From contig QPMI01000089.1 in assembly GCA_004431415.1 (NCBI GenBank), positions 310,001-374,000 of the forward strand: DNA of 64,000 nt. Direction: 5' to 3'. The position numbers and the translations under genes were made by a program. This DNA is from Cyanophora paradoxa (taxonomy: Eukaryota > Glaucocystophyceae > Cyanophorales > Cyanophoraceae). Below, one piece after another: positions 19,438 through 31,260 of the stretch (the stretch's first letter is position 1; the number at the start of each line of letters is the position of its first letter). The notes under the pieces were generated by a model. It was not told the DNA's origin and did not search any database. It saw only the letters and a list, made by a program, of their open reading frames with translations.

Positions 19438-22400
19438 TCAGCGCTTGATGTGGCGGATCCTGTAGAGGGCGAAGGCCTCTACGGCGCGGAAGCCGGCCAT
19501 GAAGACCGCCAGCACGCCCATGTTCCGCCACTGCGCCCGGAAAGCATACATTAGAGGTTTGTTGCAGGAAAGCATACATTAGAGGTTTGTTGCAGAGGTT
19601 TTGGGGTTTCGGAAGCCAAGTTTCGCAGTGCGGCAGTCTAGATCTAAAATAACACTTCGAGTCTGTTTCAACGGTTGTCGCCGCCTTAATCGCCGTCTTA
19701 ATCTAGCATGGTCCGGCCGAGCCGCTGGAAACAGCGGCGCGTGGGGAGGAGCAAACCCCCTCCGGGATCCCTGCCTGGCCGGACCTATCCGAGCAAAATT
19801 GTTTTTTTGCCGTCTTAATCTAGCACTTCGCCGCCTTAATCGCCGTCTTAGGGCGCGCGCGCGCCGTCCAACTTTGGCCGTCTTAATCTAGCACTTCGAG
19901 TTTAATTTGGTCCTGGCGCGGACCTTGTTGTCGTAGCTGTAGGCGAACATGCGCATGAGGTCGTCCCCGCTGGACACCGCGCAGAGCGGCCACTCGCTGC
20001 GAAAGCGCGCGCGCGCGGGCCTCAGCTCTGGCTCCTTTCACGCATACTTGGGGGGTACGCCCGCACTTCTGGCCGCAGACGAAGGTCCGCCCCTGGACCT
20101 CGTTGGCGAGGAGGGACTCGAGGGGGTACGTCATCCAGGAGCCGTAGTACATCCAGAACCAGGGCCTGCCGATCCCAATCCCGATCGCGGGCGTGAGCTT
20201 TGCCCTACGCTTTTGGAGGGTGGGGGAGCGCTGGTGAAGGCTAGGGGGGGAGGTCCGGGTCTCGATTAAGCTTCGCCCTAGGCCCCGCATGTCGGGCTCG
20301 GTGATCATGAAGCCGGCGAAGAGGGCCATGGCGGCGAGCGCCATGGGCGCCAGCACCGTCGCCGCCTCCGCCGTCGGGCAGAGCTGGGGCGGGGAGATCA
20401 GAGGCGAGTCGAGGCCGTGGGCCGGGGGCATGCGCAGGAGGAAGAGCTAATTATAAGAGGAGGAGGCATAGCCTAGCCTGGCAGTACTAGTAGGACCTAC
20501 AATTGAAAACTAACGTTGAACCTACATATATATTAATCATCGAGGAGGCAATATTTAATCACCGCGAGCCAAGGTTTGTGGCTGGGAGGCCTGGCCTGGG
20601 GGGGGGGCGGGGCTGGGAGATCATGATCATGATCAGCCAAGGCTACATGCATATGGCGGTCGCGATCATGAGAGGGAGGAGGAGGAAGATCAGAGGCGAG
20701 GCGATCAGACAGGGCCAGGGCCAAGGCTGGCTTTCTTAAGGCTTGGGCTCTCGAGGTTGAGGTAGCCTGGAGTCCCGAGCTCGGGCAGGAGGCTTACGAT
20801 CAGAGGCGAGCCTAGGCCATATGCATGGGCCGGGGGCAGGAGGAAGGGCTAATTATAAGAGGAGGAGGCACAGCTTAGCCTGGTAAAGCTATAGGACCTG
20901 GAAAAATTCTCAAAGAGGCAGTATTTGATCATCGTTTCCCAAGATTTTTGGCTAAGAGGCCTAGGCCCGGCCTGGGTGCGGGCAGGCACCTGGGACATCA
21001 TGGACATGAACGCCTCGACGTTGTTCGCGAAGACGAAGGTCATCAGCAGGAAGAACCCAAAGCGGCCGCCTGCGCAGACGAGTCAAGGGAAAGTCAGAGA
21101 TGGAGGGGGCGGGGGCGGGACGGGGGCGGGGCACCGTAGTCGCCGGGGTTGAGGTCGGCGAGGAAGTAGCTGATGCTGTCGAAGAGCAGGAGGCTGGAGG
21201 GCGGGAGGCGGAGGCGGAGGCGGAGGCGGAGGCGGATCATCGGATCAGTTGGGAGGCGCGTGAGGGAGAGCGGTGCGTAAATCTCGAGCGGCCCTAGAAA
21301 TCTAGATGCCGTCGAAGAGCAGGAGGCTGGGGAGGGCAGGAGGCGGAGGCGGAGGCGGGTCAGTTGGGGGGTAAATCTAGAGCAGCTCTCCTCTTCGCTA
21401 GGCGACCGCGGTCTGCCCTAGCTCTCCCAGCTGCACGCCTAGGCCCCCCGTCTCTTCTTCTGGAACTTCTCACCTGAGGCAAGTGACGGGTAGCTCGGCG
21501 AGGATCCAGGCGAGGAGCTGCGCCGAGGGGCGGAAGGTCCCCTGGCTGTGCTCCCGGTAGAACACGTCCCGGTCTATAATTATCCAGGATGATCATGAGG
21601 CGAGCTCAGGTGGGGTGGCTACAATTAGATCTAGATGTCGTACCCTCGACCTTGCCGGAGATGGAGCCGAGGGAGCTAAGGGCGAAGAAGATGAGGGCGA
21701 ACCACATGTACGAGGCCCGCGTCCGCGCCGACGTCTGAGCGGGGGGGGGACGAATCAGATCAGATCGGATCAGATGGGACTCGCTCCGGTCCGGGATCGG
21801 GCGGGTGGGGGGTGGGGGGGGGGGGGGTGGGGGGGGGGAGGAGGACCTGGGTGTTGTCGCGGTCGAGGTAGAAGAGCGTACCCCCGATGAGCGCCATCCC
21901 CACCGCCCTACCCGCCAGCCCCCCTCGAGTTGGCGGGGGGGCGGCCGCGGGCGGCCGCGCGGGCGATGCAAGCTTAAGCTTGGGCGCAAGCCTCGAGCTC
22001 GGGCACCGGATCCCGGAGGAGGGCGCCGCGGAAGACGGCGCTCATGGCACTAGTTCAAATAAAGTATCCTATATTCATAAACTAGGAATTCGAAGCTTGC
22101 AACTAATAAGAAATACAATTTGATCCGCACCTGAGGAGGACGCCGCGGAAGATGGCGGGGCGGCGGTAGTTGGCGGCGAAGGAGCGCCGCGCGCACTCGC
22201 GCAGCTGCGGGGGGGAGCTCGAGCGTAAGCCCGCCGCGATTGGAAGTAGAAAGGGCAGCGGAGAGCGCTAGCGCTCGCGAGGCGTGCCCGGGGCCCGCGG
22301 AGGCGGGCGGTGTCCCCTCTAGATCTAGCCGCCCCGGAGAGGGCGCGGCGCACGCTTGAGCCCGCCGTGTGTACTTCGGCGTCGTACATGGTCTAATTAT

Positions 22401-25400
22401 ATAAGCTTTGAGCTCTGAGGCGCTAGATTTAGATCTAGATCTAGATCTAGATCTAGACGTCCTCGGGGCTCACCTGAGGGAGGAAGCCCGTCGCGTACAC
22501 GTCCGCCACGGGCGCCGCGCCCGCCGCCTCCTGCGCCGACTCGCGCGCCACCTGCCGGGGCGGGCCCACAAATTAGAGACACGGGCGGACGAGCACTCGC
22601 GGACGAGCTAATGAACGGAAGCTTCGAGTCGAGCATATAATTACACTGACGGCGAGCTTAAGATCGGGCGGCGACTTATCAGCTTGTGGCCTTCAGCCAG
22701 CTTAAGCTTCCACTTGAATTTAAGCTTGTGTTATGTACGGCGGCGGGCCGGGCCGGGCACCTCGTCGAGGTTCTCGAGCGCCTTGGCGGCGATGGGGGAG
22801 GACTCGAAGGCCGCCGCCGAGTCGAAGGGCCCGGCCTCCGCCTTGCCCGCCCTCGCCGGCTTCTGCTTCCCCTGCCTGCGTGCACGTGCCCGCGCCGGCG
22901 GTCAGCCAGGGGCCGGGCCGCGGACGACTGCAGTCGGCTATCTTCGCTTGCTTGTTCTCAACCCCATTCCAAGCCCCATTTCCAAACCAGGGGGCCAGGG
23001 GGGTATGGGGGAGGGGGGGCGGGGCGGGGCGGACACGACGTCGAGGATGAAGTCGGCGACGTTGCGCGTCTCCTCGCACTCGAAGCCTGCGCGCCGCGGG
23101 GGGCGTCGGGCGCGGCTCGGGCCAGGGGGGCGTCGGGTGGGGAAGCTCAAGAGGGCGGGCGGCATGGCGCTGGCTAGACATTCGACGCCTGCACGTCGGG
23201 CGGGGGAAGGGGAGGCGGCGGTGGCCGCTAGGCTAGCTGTAGCGGAACGAGGATTTCTAGGCCGCGAGGGGCGTAGGGCGGGGCAAGGGGAGGCGGCGGG
23301 GCGGGTGGGTGGGGCGGGCGGGGGGCATGGCATCGCATCGCTAGGCTCGAAGACTTCTTAGAAGCCATCGCTAGGAAATTGTTTGCGCATGCGGCGCGGG
23401 AGCGCGCGCGGATCGATCAAGTAATCGGTATATATTGATGGGGGCGGACCATGGCCCTCGAAGTAGGCGAGGAGGTCGCGGCACTGGTCGCCGGTGGGCC
23501 CGAAGTAGGCGGTCCGCCCCCCGCGCCGCAGCAGCAGCAGCCAGTCGAACATCTGCCGCAAACTCTTATAACATCTTCTAATTATAACATAGAAAGCGGC
23601 GCATCCGTTAAAGCAGTTCTTATATAGAAATTAAAGCGGTGTCTCTCTCACCTCGAAGAGGGCCTCCGACGGCTGGTGGATCGTGCTGCCGTGGGGCGCG
23701 CGCCGGCCCGTCAGCACTCCGTCTTTGGATTAAGATGCCTCTTGGGCTGTACATCTCTTATGCTCCACCTCATCTCTCATTTATGCTCGATTGCAACCAT
23801 CTCAGGGTATCAGCGCGCGTCGCCATCTTAGACTCTCATCTCATCTCCGCCCTCAGCCGTCGCCTCAGCCCTCCCTCCGGGATACCAGACCGCCGGACCC
23901 TCATAATCAAGTCTAGGGCTCGGAGGCGAAGAAGGCGGACCAGATGACGGCGACGCCGGAGCGGGCGAGGCTCTTGACGCTCTTCATGATCATCGCCGCA
24001 GCCACTGCGTCCAGCCCGCTCGTCGGCTCGTCTGGCGCGCGCGCGGGGTTGGATCAGACGGACGGACGGACGTATAGATTGACGGATTGGCGGGCGCGGT
24101 CGATATATATCGATGGCGGTCGAGTCAAATAGAATGGATGGATGGATGGATAGATGGAAGGAATTGATATTCGAAGGAAGAAAGCTTAAGGATCGGATCA
24201 TATCACGCGTCTAGTTTCGTAGCAGATCAGATCCTATATGTCGGGGCGCACCGAGGAAGAGTAGGCTGGGGTTGGAGACCATCTCGATGGCGATCGTCGT
24301 CCGCTTCCGCAGCTCCGGTGAGGACCTGAGCGGAGGTGAGCAGAGGGGCCAGGCCTGAGAAAGCCGGCTCGAATCGAGCTGGAGGGGGCGGGGCGGGGCG
24401 GACCCCTGGCCGAGGAGGACGTGCGCGTAGTCCGTCAGGTTCAGCTGCCGCATGATGTTCTCGGCCTGCGCGGGGTGCGCGTCACAAGCGACGGGGACGT
24501 CGACACGGCGCGACTGCGGGGTACGCGTCACAAGCGATCTCGGGGCGCTAGCGCACGAAGTCGATCTTCTCGAAGCGGGAGAAGGAGTCCGGGAGGCGGA
24601 GCATGGCCGAGAAAACCACCGCGTCCCGCACCGTCTGTGTCCCCAGCAGCAGGTCGAACTGCGCGCGAGCGAACGAAGGAAAGGATCAGACGGCGCATCA
24701 GATCAGATCAGATCGGATCAGATCAGATCAGACTGACCTGCTCGACATATCCCGCGACGCGGTTGAAGAACTGGTCCTTCGGCTTGCCGTTCACTGCGCG
24801 GGCGAGGGTACTAGTTAGGAGACGCGCACAAAACATGTTCAAGCGACCGCGGGGTTCGAATTCGAACAGGCGGACCGAGGATCTCGCCGCCGATCTTGCC
24901 GCCGGTCTTGCGGCCGGCAAGGACATCCATCAGCGTCCTGACCCGGTGCCAAGCTTCAGTTAGATCAAATCAAAAATTTAAAGCAACAACAGAACGCAGG
25001 CGTGGGATGCATATGCATAGGGAAGCGCAACGCACGTTTTGCCGCCGCCGCTGGGGCCCATGAGCTGTTGGTCGGCAATAAAAATATTTAGAAAACATTG
25101 GATCCGGAGCGCTGAACGGGAATTATACTAGCGGGCGCGCTAAGCGCACCGCGATGAGCATGCCCGGGCGAACGAAGCCGTTGATGTTCTGTAGGAGAAC
25201 CTGTGGGGTGGCCGTTAAGTCAGCATTCAGACCGGGGTATGCGGAATGGCACGGAAACCGGATTGGGGTTACACGTGCCTTTTCGACCGTGCTGCCGTTC
25301 TCGTCCTTGGCAGTGACAGAGTAGCTGAGGTTCTTGAAGGTGATGTACCCCTTGGCCTGCGTGCACGCGAGTGAGTCACGACCCACGCGCTCTCTTCGCC

Positions 25401-28400
25401 ACTATAATATGCACTCCGTATTCGCCACTTCGTTCGCACCGGCTTGATGCCCTTAGATGAGTTGACGGGCACGACGAAGTTGTTGCCCTTGCGCGACGGC
25501 CCCGGCGCCGGGGGCGCGAAGTCCTGCCCCTCGACGTCCTGCGCGCGCGACCGCGACGACGGGTCCCATGATCAGGCCATCGAAAACGGCTTCCAACAGC
25601 CTTCCATCAGGTCTCATATGTATATATATGCAGGCCATATGAAGTAAACTTTCGATATCCTTTGCGCAGCCTCCTGAGAATGAAATAGTCGGACCTGGGC
25701 CTCGACGACGGCGTCCTCGGAGGGGTCCTCCCCGAAGGTGAAGGGCTTCGTCGTCGGGTCGTCCAGCTTCGACTTGCGCGCGTGCGCGAACCGCACGTGC
25801 TGCCCGGCGCCGACGTCGACGTCAGAGCTCGAACCGCGAAATCGCTCGGAGCTAGATGGGATGGCTATAGCTAGAGGGGACACCGCCCGCTTCATGATCA
25901 GCGGGCACGCCTAGTGCTCTCCACCGCCATTTCACCTTAAATCTCGCCCGACGCCGACGCCGGCGTCAGATCTAGAGCTCGGACCGCGAAATCGCTCGGA
26001 ATCGCTTAGAGCTAGCCGCTCGAAATCGCTCGGGAGCGGACCTTGAGGGCGAGGTACCCGAGGAACTGGAGCAGGACGTAGAAGCCGACGCAGATTACGA
26101 GGTCTCGCCAGCTGCGCCGACCCGAATTATTTTGAGTTTCGAACCGAATTTCCGAGCGCATGCGCAAGTCTAGATCTAGGTCTACATGGCCGATTTCGCG
26201 GCGGTTTCGAAAGCGTAGAAGAGCGCGCGCACATCCACTCGCGGTCGGTCTCGAGCTGGAACTGCTTGAGGGAGAGCTGGCCGGTCCACTCGGGCATGAC
26301 GGGGGCGACGCCGGCCGGGGGCGGCGGCACGGGCATCGAGCCGGGGACCGGCAGATCGTACTTCAGGTCGTGCATCTCGTTGATCGCGAGCGCCTCGATG
26401 GGGTACTGTCAAGGGGAGGTGGGATCGGTCAAAACCATCAAACTTGAGATGACGTTAAATAACGCTGTTCCTCACCTTCATGAAATCGAGGTAGTGCATC
26501 TGGAACGCAAAAGGAGTGAGCGAATACCAAAGTCGCACAGGACTGAAGTCAGAGACACTCACCCAAATCCAAGGCCTGCCACAACACGACGCGAGCGACA
26601 TCGACGGCGACCGGTTCGTGATCAGCCCAACTTGTTCGCAGCCTCGTACAACGGGCCGGGCGGGCGGAGGCGGGCGAGCAGACCGGGGGATGTTGTCGCG
26701 GGGCACGAGGAAGCCGTTGAAGAGGAAGAGGACGGAGAGGACCGCCGGCCCGAACGTCGATCCCGAGCTGAATTCGAAGTCGCCTCGTGAGAAGTGTGTA
26801 TACAAGCGCGGCAAGCTCAAGCGTGCGTGTTCATGTCTCTAGCGGCAAGCTGAAATGTACTTGAGTGAAAAGCTTGAGCTTAAACCTAAGTGTGCGTAGT
26901 TCTAGCTCACCGCACGTCGCGGAAGACGCTGGTCACGATCTTCATCGCTCCGTCGGACATGATTCGCGTCTGCGCGAGTCGGACACGAAGCTCAGCGGCG
27001 AGCGAGAAGAAGCTCAAGCTCAGCGGCTGCGATGCGAATTCCAATGGGCGCACGAGGAACATGCCGGCGAGGAAGATCCCGAATCGCTGCCCGCCGTCCA
27101 CCCGCTGCAGGTTCGGCGGCTGCGCAGTTTGCGGTGGTTCGCGTCAGGGCCGGCAGTGCAAATGGGCGATCCATGGCCAGATCCAGAGGGCGGGTCAGGG
27201 AGCCGCCGCGCACAAAGTAGGCGATGAGGGAGAAGAAAAGGGCCTCCAAGAAGAAGAAGTGCAGCTCGTGCGCGATGTGCGCCAGAAAGTACTTCGATTC
27301 GGGATCGAACGAATGTTAGTGTCGGAACCGCAGATCGATTTCGGGCGGGGCGGGGCGGGGCGGACGGCGGAGGTGCGGAAGTAGCCGGCGCGCTGCTGAC
27401 GGTAGAAGACGGCGCGCTCCTGGAAGGCCTTCGGGATCGTCGCCGTCGCCTTCGAGATCGAACGAAAGTGTCGGGATCGAACGAATGTTTCGGGATCGAA
27501 CGAATGTTTCGGGATCGAACGACAGATCTAGAAGAGCGCACCTGCCAGCTGATGCCGGCGACGCCGAAGAAGATGATGCTCATCCGGTAGCTCCCGCCCC
27601 TGCACGCGTGAGAAGAAGCTCAAGAAGGTGCCGTCGAGGGTGGTTGGCGCGAGCGAAGGTGAACGGCGGCGCACGTGATGGTGGCGGGCAGGTTCGCGAA
27701 CAGGGTGCCCCTGGCACGCGAAACAAAACAAATTCAGAATGACGGTCAATATACATCGCGGCGCGCGCGCGCGCGCACAGCATGAAGCCCATGCCGATGG
27801 CGCAGCCGAGGCGAAAGGCGACGGCGATCTTGTCACGGTAGAGGAGCCGCAGCTGGCGGACGAGGCAGAGCCAGAACATGAGGGGGAAGCCGGCGCCGTA
27901 CTCGCCGGGCAGCTGCCCAGGCGCGGGCCGGCGGCGGGCGGCGGGGCCGCGCGCGAGCTCCTCCAGCTTGGCCTGCTCCTCCAGAGCGGTGCTGGACTGC
28001 TCGAAGGCGTGCGCGAAGCCGGCGTAGGTGAGGGGTACGTTCGGGTGGAGGACGTCGCCGGGGCCCGCGGCCGCGGCCGGCGACGGGCCGCGGTCCGGAT
28101 CCGCGCCGGCGCCGGCGGGGGCGGCGAGGCCCGCGGCCGCGGGGGCGTGGACCGACGACGGCACGCACTTCCTGCAGCCTTCGCAACCGTTCGAGTCAGT
28201 TTTTATTTCCGAGAGTGCGGCCGGAAGATCTAGAGCTTCGGCTAAGCTTTCTTGGGTGCGTTCAGCCCAAGGGGAGGGCCGGGGCGGGGCGGGCCGCACC
28301 GACGAAGTACTCGCGGCCGCTGGGCTCGATGACGGCCTGGAGGAAGTCGGCGGCGTTGACGTGCGACGGGATCCGGTAGCCCAGTCCCTCGAAGTGGCGG

Positions 28401-30597
28401 ACGGGCTCGTCCCCGCCCGGCCCGTTGTACGCCACGTGGCCTGCATGCACGCGAGGCGGCCGTGTCGGCCGCGTCGGTCCGAGCGTCGCGATCGCGAGGT
28501 CGGCTCTAGATCTGCTTACCGTGCCCGAGGAGGATGACGCGGTCGAACAGCGAGTAGCTCTCTGATCATGACCGGGAGCCGGCGTGAGCTTTATATGTAT
28601 AGGGCGAGGAGGCCTAGGCCGCGGGCGGGCGGACCGTAGCTGGGCTGCAGGAGCGACATGACGACGATGTGCCCCGAGTCCGCCATCGCGCGGGCGCAGC
28701 GGCAGAGCTGCGCGTGTCGAGTCAGCCACGGCCGGAAATTTGGAAATGTGGCGCACGTCGAGCGTGGAGGAGGCGTCGAGGCCGGTGCTCGGTTCGTCCA
28801 TGAGGAGGATGGGGGCGCCCACGACGCCTTCCACCCCGATGCTCACGCGCCTGCGGCGAAAACGTTCACATTCGCGCGTTCAATTTCGGGCAGGAATTCG
28901 ATCTAGATCTCGGTGCGTGCGTGCGCACCGGCGCTCGCCGCCTGACACGCCGCGAATGGACGCGTTGCCCTGCCGAAAAGTAAGATAGCTATAAGTAGAT
29001 AGCTATAAGTGTTTCGGAGAGAAGACGGACGATGATGGTGTCCTGGGCGTGCTTCAGGTTGAGCAGCTCGAGGCACATAGAGACCTGCCCGGGCGCAAGC
29101 ACAAGCAAGCATCAAAACCGCCGATTCGAGGCGCGGAATTCGAATCGGGCGTGCGGACGCGTACGGACCCGGCTGTTGATCTGGTCGTCGGAGAAGTGGG
29201 CGGGGAGGCGGGAGCGAGCCGAGAAATAGAGCGTTTCCCGCACGGTCAGCGTCGGGAAGTGCAGGTCCTCCTGCAGCGGAAGTGAGGAGGGGCGGGCGGG
29301 GCCGGGGCCGGGCGAGATCTAGATCTGGGGCGCGCGCGGATCGCGATCGGATCCGACCTGCTCGACGAGGGCGCACTGGCGCTTCCACATCGCCCCCTCC
29401 TGAGGGACTCCTGCGCGTAGATCAAATCAAACCAGATCAAATCTGGAGGCGCGGAGAGGCTCTTCGGGGGTAGGTTCGGGCACCGTTCAGGAGGATCTCG
29501 CCCCGGACCTGGCGGAAAGGGAGCAAAAAGGAATCGCTATGAGCCGCAACGACGACGCGATCGATCGCGAGATCTGTTTCGGCACGTGCACTTGCCTCAA
29601 GACCGGAGCTCTTCGCGTTGCCCGCCAGCGTCTGTAGCAGCGAAGTCTTCCCGGCGCCTGCCACGCCGAAAAAAAGAAACGAAGGGTACATGAGAATCGA
29701 AGGGGCGGGATCGATATCGGAGAAACACGCGGGGCTGATCATGAACTGACCAGGCGCGCCCAGGATCAGGACCAGATTTCCGCCCTGCGCGCGAATTCGA
29801 ATTAATCCCAAACAGAAAACTGATCACGATGAAGCTTAAGGAAGCTACAGCTACTTCAAATTAAGCGCACCTTCAAGGCGGCGTTGAAGTTGCGCAGGGC
29901 GGGGTGCCTGTCGCCCTTGCTGCCCACGTGGTCCAGATGCAGGCCGCCTGTACATGCGCATCGAGTAATTATAAATGGATGCGAGCACACGACACCAACA
30001 ATTGATCGCCCCATGGCCATGGCATGGCCAAGAATCGCGCGCACGGATCGTGAGGAGGATGTCGTTCCCAGAGGCCGCGGTGCCCTCGCAGTGGTCGCTG
30101 AGGTACTGAAGGACAAGAGAACCGCCCGCGGCCGCGGGCTTGCTCGGGCCGCCATGGGGCGAGGGGTGCACGGGGGCGGCCATGGCCACGTCGCGCTGCA
30201 GATTCGCGGGCTGCGTATGCCCACCTGCTGCGCCCGCTGCAGCTGGTTCTGGATCCATAGCCAGGGTTGCAGGCGCTGCGGCTTGCTGTGGGGTCGGCTC
30301 AGCAGCCGCGACCGCAGATGGCGTGGGGGCGGCGCCGGCGGCGCCGGTCGCGGCCGCGGGCAGGATGCCCTCGGCGGACGAAGGCCGGTGGTGCGCGTGC
30401 ATCACGACGGGGGGAAGCTCCGCGAGGACTTTTTCCGTCGATTCGCCTGCCGACGCCGCAGAGAGAGCGGCCTGAGCTGCGGCCGCGGCGGCGGAAGCCG
30501 TTATTTGGGCGGGCGAAAGCCAGCCGCCGACAGAGGCTGGAGCGAGCGGCGCGGGGGTGCCGGGTTCAACGTCTGCTTCTGCTGCTGCTGTTTCCAT
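19438..30597 (-). CDS. Full-size ABCG (PDR-type) ABC transporter
   Basis: About 35 small exons, read right to left, encode NBD1-TMD1-NBD2-TMD2. After an Ala/Pro-rich N-terminus (METAAAEADVEPGTPAP) come Walker A GAGKTSLLQTLAG (about 29,620-29,660), EDLHFPTLTVRETLYFSARS, signature VSGGERRRVSIG, and Walker B ILLMDEPSTGLDASS (about 28,810). TMD1 contains AVFYRQQRAGYFR. NBD2 has GPSGGGKTTLMDVLAG, the PDR-style LRKRTTIAIEMVSNPSLLFL and DEPTSGLDAVAAAMIMKSV. TMD2 has DVFYREHSQGTFRPSAQLLA, WFWMYYGSWMTYPLESLLAN, and ends RIRHIKR. The order with NBD first and the VFYRE motifs are typical of pleiotropic drug resistance transporters, which export hydrophobic compounds or lipids at the plasma membrane. Substrate unknown. 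The last exon is 19438-19530. Confidence 0.93.
19711..19799. repeat. Second copy of dispersed 89-bp repeat
   Basis: It matches 19201-19289 with a few substitutions and a small indel, and lies in the last intron of the ABC gene. Between the copies, cgccgtcttaatctagca-like segments recur near 19685, 19810 and 19875. No target duplication is evident. Confidence 0.65.
20395..20990. repeat. Duplicated intron segment in the ABC gene
   Basis: Segments near 20440-20590 and 20845-20965 are diverged copies. Both contain gctaattataagaggagga, a gcctagcctgg-like stretch, and an aggcaatatttaatca-like stretch followed by ggctgggaggcctggcc. The unit, about 400 bp apart, lies in one intron and includes sequence copied from the neighbouring exon edge (gatcagaggcgag). 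Confidence 0.6.
22430..22458. repeat. AGATCT microsatellite
   Basis: Tandem tagatc units at the edge of an ABC-gene intron, just before an exon. A separate gatca repeat lies at about 24,695-24,733 and a similar one at 60,362-60,435. Confidence 0.8.
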
Positions 30598-31260
30598 GAG
30601 CTTCCAGCTGGCGCAGCGGCTTGCTAGCGAGCACGGCGCTGCCGCGCGCGGGCCGGGCCGCGGCCGGCGCGCGGGCGAATGCGCGGTTTAGGCCTCGGGC
30701 GCTCGCCGCTTGGGCGCGTACAATTGGGATTGTACTAGTTTAGTGCTGAGCTAAACCACGGCTGTATAACTGGCGCGCAGCAGCGCGCGCGGCGGCGCAG
30801 GGATGAACGGAGTCCGGGATCCGGAAAAGCTGCGGGCCAGCGGCTGCCAGGCTGGGGCTGGAAGCCTCGATCGGAGCCGCGGGCGCTTAGCTTCAAGTTG
30901 CGCACTTAGCGGCGCGGCGCGGGGAATCGATCTAGTGCTCGACCCGCGCAGTGCGCAGGGTCGGACGCAGAGGTGCTTCTTCCCCCCCTTCCACGACGCA
31001 CTAGCACTGTACCCCGACAGACGTCGAGGGTGGGGGGCAAGTCGCCGAACCGACGTCATGCTAGCGCTCATGATCAGCCTGGCAGCGGCTAGCGCTGCCG
31101 CGAACCGGCGCTGGATCCGGAAGGCGTTGAACATGAGCTGGCAAAAGCTTCGGGGGCAAAATGTCAAGTTAACGTTACGTTCTAATTATAATTCGAACTC
31201 AAGCAACCCTAGAATTACGTATACTAGCACCAGCTGCAGCCACTACCGGCAGCTCAGCGC
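30598..31260. other. Spacer between ABC transporter start and 3' end of the PKD-domain gene
   Basis: It should contain the ABC gene's promoter. An open frame on the minus strand (30751-31167) begins MTFCPRSFCQLMFNAFRIQR and is Arg/Ala/Ser-rich. It lacks recognisable domains or splice partners, and I do not call it a gene. Confidence 0.5.

Noticed and set aside
24667..24735. GATCA-repeat block considered as a CRISPR-like or regulatory array
   Set aside because: It is a simple microsatellite without spacers, in an ABC-gene intron; a similar one occurs at 60,362-60,435.
24850..24880. ggttcgaattcgaac as a tRNA T-arm
   Set aside because: No acceptor stem, anticodon arm or A box is found at the right spacing; it lies next to an ABC exon.
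30751..31167. Minus-strand ORF with a leader-like start upstream of the ABC gene
   Set aside because: Composition is as expected by chance and no acceptor or donor links it to another exon.
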